A stretch of 6,728 bases of DNA from positions 9,203-15,930 of the forward strand of contig DDTZ01000032.1 of the NCBI GenBank assembly GCA_002344565.1, in the 5' to 3' direction. Both the position numbers and the translations under genes were made by a program. This DNA comes from Bdellovibrionaceae bacterium UBA2351 (GTDB taxonomy: Bacteria; Bdellovibrionota; Bdellovibrionia; Bdellovibrionales; Bdellovibrionaceae). The notes beneath the pieces were generated by a model. The model saw only the letters and a list, made by a program, of their open reading frames with translations, ran no database searches and had not been told where the DNA came from. Positions 4,727-6,728 of the stretch are shown piece by piece. Position 1 is the first letter of the stretch. The number at the start of each line of letters is the position of its first letter.

Positions 4727-6190
4727 CTAGTTAATAAAACTTTTCTCTACCGCAGAGAAAATTGGTCCTGACATTACACCAAGAACAGTAATGAACACCG
4801 CTGACACGATCATTGTTACTGTTGTTGCGTTCAGGTTGTGACCTGCGATTTCCGCATCGCCATCACTCATGTACATATAAACAATTGGTTTCAAATAGTA
4901 GTAAACGCTAATTACTGTGTTGATCACACCCCAAACCGCTAGCCAGATTAAACCTTCACCAACCGCCGCGTTGAATAAGTAGAACTTACCAAAGAAGCCA
5001 ATTGAAGGGGGCATGCCAGCAAGCGAGAGAAGGAATAATGAAAAACAGAACGCATACACCGGGCGACGCGAAGCTAGGCCTTTCAAATTATCTAATGTAA
5101 CCATGTGGTTTTCGCTTTTTTCCAAAATAGAAACGATGGCGAACGAACCCAAAGTCATTAAGCAGTAGCTGAACAAGTAGAAAATAACTGAAGAAGCACC
5201 AAAGAAGCCCGCATCACTTACGCCCGCCGTGATCACCCCGATTAAAATGTAACCCGAGTTTGAAATACTTGAATACGCTAAGACACGCTTTAAGTTCGTT
5301 TGAACGATCGCGCCTACGTTACCTACGATCATCGTAATAACAGCTAACCACTGAAGAACATCGAATAGACCTTCGGAACCAACTAGAGATTTAGTTGCAA
5401 TCACACGCAAGAATGCTGCGAAGGAAACTACTTTTACAGCAGTTGCCATGAACGCTGTGTGGGGAGTCGGTGCGCCCTGGTACACATCCGGAGTCCACGC
5501 ATGAAACGGAGCAATCGAAACTTTAAAGCAAAAACCTAAAATCACGAACGAAATACCAAACAAGAACAATCTATTAGACTGAACTAGGCTTGAAGCTTCT
5601 TGCATAAACGTAATTAAATTTGTTGAGCCTGTTGTTCCAAAAACAAATGCAGTTCCGTACAAAAAGATCGCAGACGCAAAGCTACCTAACAAGAAGTATT
5701 TGAAAGCCGCTTCTTTAGAATACTTTTCTTCATGGCTCATGCCTATCATTAAGTACAATGCTAACGACATTAACTCTAAACCGACGAATAAAGTTAATAA
5801 ATCCATCGCCGAAACAAGAATCAACATACCGACAACGGAATTTAATGCTAAGAAAATTAATTCCGCAAACTGTCTGCCGTTTGTCGCATAGTTTTCGTAC
5901 ATCATGATGATTGCGCCCGTCGCAGATAAAATCGCTAGGGAGCCCATCCACAACGTCACCGAATCGAATACTAACGATTTACTAAAAGCTAACTCACCGC
6001 TGCCACCAACTACCGTTAGCAAAACTAACCCGATGATTAAACCCGCGATACCTTGAATTAACGTAACTAAATTATTTGGCTCTTTATTACCTGATAACAC
6101 TTTTGTAGTGATCGGCAGAAGACTTGCGATAAAGATCGCGATCATAGGGGAAATACGGATTACATCCGCTAAACCAATATTAATTTCCAT
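4727..6190 (-). CDS. nuoN: NADH:quinone oxidoreductase subunit N (complex I)
   Basis: NuoN is one of the antiporter-like membrane subunits of respiratory complex I and takes part in proton pumping driven by NADH oxidation. The 487-residue length and about 14 hydrophobic helices fit the family. Conserved landmarks are GLELMSLALY (137-146, Glu139), FKVSIAPFHAWTPDVYQGAP (222-241, Lys223 and His230), ATAVKVVSF (249-257, Lys253), LAYSSISNSGY (304-314) and GFFGKFYLF (398-406, Lys402). These charged residues sit inside membrane helices and form the proton path in the family; all are present. I choose ATG 6190 because AGGA (6201 to 6198) lies 7 nt upstream. ATG 6196 is too close to it, and ATG 6220 would add ten residues (MKRKWLKDMS) without a visible RBS. 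The start overlaps the end of nuoM by 11 nt, which implies translational coupling. It is the last gene before the shared terminator. Confidence 0.97.
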   Translation of the reverse strand: MEINIGLADVIRISPMIAIFIASLLPITTKVLSGNKEPNNLVTLIQGIAGLIIGLVLLTVVGGSGELAFSKSLVFDSVTLWMGSLAILSATGAIIMMYENYATNGRQFAELIFLALNSVVGMLILVSAMDLLTLFVGLELMSLALYLMIGMSHEEKYSKEAAFKYFLLGSFASAIFLYGTAFVFGTTGSTNLITFMQEASSLVQSNRLFLFGISFVILGFCFKVSIAPFHAWTPDVYQGAPTPHTAFMATAVKVVSFAAFLRVIATKSLVGSEGLFDVLQWLAVITMIVGNVGAIVQTNLKRVLAYSSISNSGYILIGVITAGVSDAGFFGASSVIFYLFSYCLMTLGSFAIVSILEKSENHMVTLDNLKGLASRRPVYAFCFSLFLLSLAGMPPSIGFFGKFYLFNAAVGEGLIWLAVWGVINTVISVYYYLKPIVYMYMSDGDAEIAGHNLNATTVTMIVSAVFITVLGVMSGPIFSAVEKSFIN

Positions 6191-6728
6191 ACTCATATCC
6201 TTTAGCCACTTTCGTTTCATGAATTTCTAGGTAGTACTTATTTTTATTATTTACTAAGTGATCTACGCTCGATTTAGTCCAATTTAAGAAATGATTTGGG
6301 AACAACCCCATCCAGAACACTAAAACTAGCAACGGCGCCATCACAACGATTTCACGTAAGTTCAAATCATGAAGTGGGTGATGCTCGTCTTTTACTAGCT
6401 CACCTTTTTCACCAAAGAATACACGTTTAAACATCCACAACATGTAAGCAGCACCCAGAACAACACCCGTTACCGCAAAGTATGCATATACTGGAGCCGC
6501 TTTAAATGTTCCTAAAAGAATCAAGTACTCACCGATGAAACCGTTCGTTAACGGAACCGCGATTGAAGACAATGTGATGATGAAGAAGAAAATCGTAAAA
6601 ATTGGAAGTACACCGGCTAAACCACCGTACTTAGAAATTTCACGTGAATGCGTACGCTCGTAAATCATACCGATTAACAAGAACAAGGCGCCGGTGGAAA
6701 CCCCGTGATTTAACATTTGGTAAATGCC
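6180..6728 (-). CDS. nuoM: NADH:quinone oxidoreductase subunit M (complex I), C-terminal part
   Basis: The frame is open at the right edge and encodes the last 182 residues of NuoM, a second antiporter-like proton-pumping subunit of complex I. The visible part begins GIYQMLNHGVSTGALFLLIG, the family's conserved helix with its histidine (His8 of the visible stretch). It continues with YERTHSREISKYGG (23-36), a typical NuoM loop. TNGFIGEYLILLG (61-73) carries the conserved membrane glutamate (Glu67), and AYMLWMFKRVFFGE is also characteristic. The family usually has GLPGTNGF before this Glu; here it reads AVPLTNGF, a modest change. The gene ends at TAA 6182-6180, inside the start of nuoN. About two thirds of the protein, including the start, lies outside the window. 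The order nuoM-nuoN is standard, and nuoL is expected further right. Confidence 0.96.
   Translation of the reverse strand, partial: GIYQMLNHGVSTGALFLLIGMIYERTHSREISKYGGLAGVLPIFTIFFFIITLSSIAVPLTNGFIGEYLILLGTFKAAPVYAYFAVTGVVLGAAYMLWMFKRVFFGEKGELVKDEHHPLHDLNLREIVVMAPLLVLVFWMGLFPNHFLNWTKSSVDHLVNNKNKYYLEIHETKVAKGYEYGN

Noticed and set aside
4708..4730. CTAGTTT/AAACTAG dyad next to the terminator, considered as a second terminator
   Set aside because: It is AT-rich with a 9-base loop and overlaps the nuoN stop codon. The 4674-4702 hairpin already explains termination on both strands.
5700..5951. ORFs on the plus strand (5700-5891) and in another minus frame (5730-5951) within nuoN
   Set aside because: NuoN is fully conserved through this stretch, and these frames give no recognisable protein.

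Overview
The window looks like a piece of chromosome from a Bdellovibrio-type bacterium (Bdellovibrionota). The reasons are moderate GC content by eye, Sec signal peptides ending in short AxA-like sites, a dense set of exported hydrolases, and a nuoM-nuoN pair of ordinary proteobacterial type. This assignment is an inference from gene content and sequence style; there is no rRNA or other marker to fix the taxonomy.

Layout. (1) Positions 1-1353, minus strand: a helix-turn-helix/coiled-coil protein (580-1353) is followed 22 bp later by the 5' part of a secreted papain-like cysteine peptidase that runs off the left edge (1-557). The peptidase reading frame is open to the window edge. (2) Positions 1354-1704: a divergent intergenic region of about 350 bp, rich in dyad symmetry. 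It holds a nested palindrome centred on 1439, a stem-loop at 1537-1569 and a short ORF of doubtful reality. (3) Positions 1705-4668, plus strand: a patatin-like phospholipase without a signal peptide, a secreted alpha/beta-hydrolase of the S33 peptidase type, and a small secreted four-cysteine protein of unknown function. (4) Positions 4674-4702: a strong bidirectional terminator. (5) Positions 4727-6728, minus strand: nuoN (complete) and the 3' third of nuoM, the distal end of a respiratory complex I operon that runs leftward into the shared terminator.

How the genes fit together. nuoM and nuoN encode two antiporter-like, proton-pumping membrane subunits of NADH:quinone oxidoreductase, and they are housekeeping genes. 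The left two thirds is a lysis- or nutrition-type set: a cysteine peptidase, a lipid acyl hydrolase, and an S33 hydrolase that may act on peptides or esters. Three of the proteins carry signal peptides. In a predator such enzymes would act on prey macromolecules, but nothing in the window proves a shared pathway. The gene spacing and separate promoter candidates suggest several transcription units rather than one operon.

No CRISPR array, tRNA, rRNA, insertion sequence, phage gene or recognisable defence system was seen. The most unusual non-coding signal is the large nested palindrome upstream of the helix-turn-helix gene.
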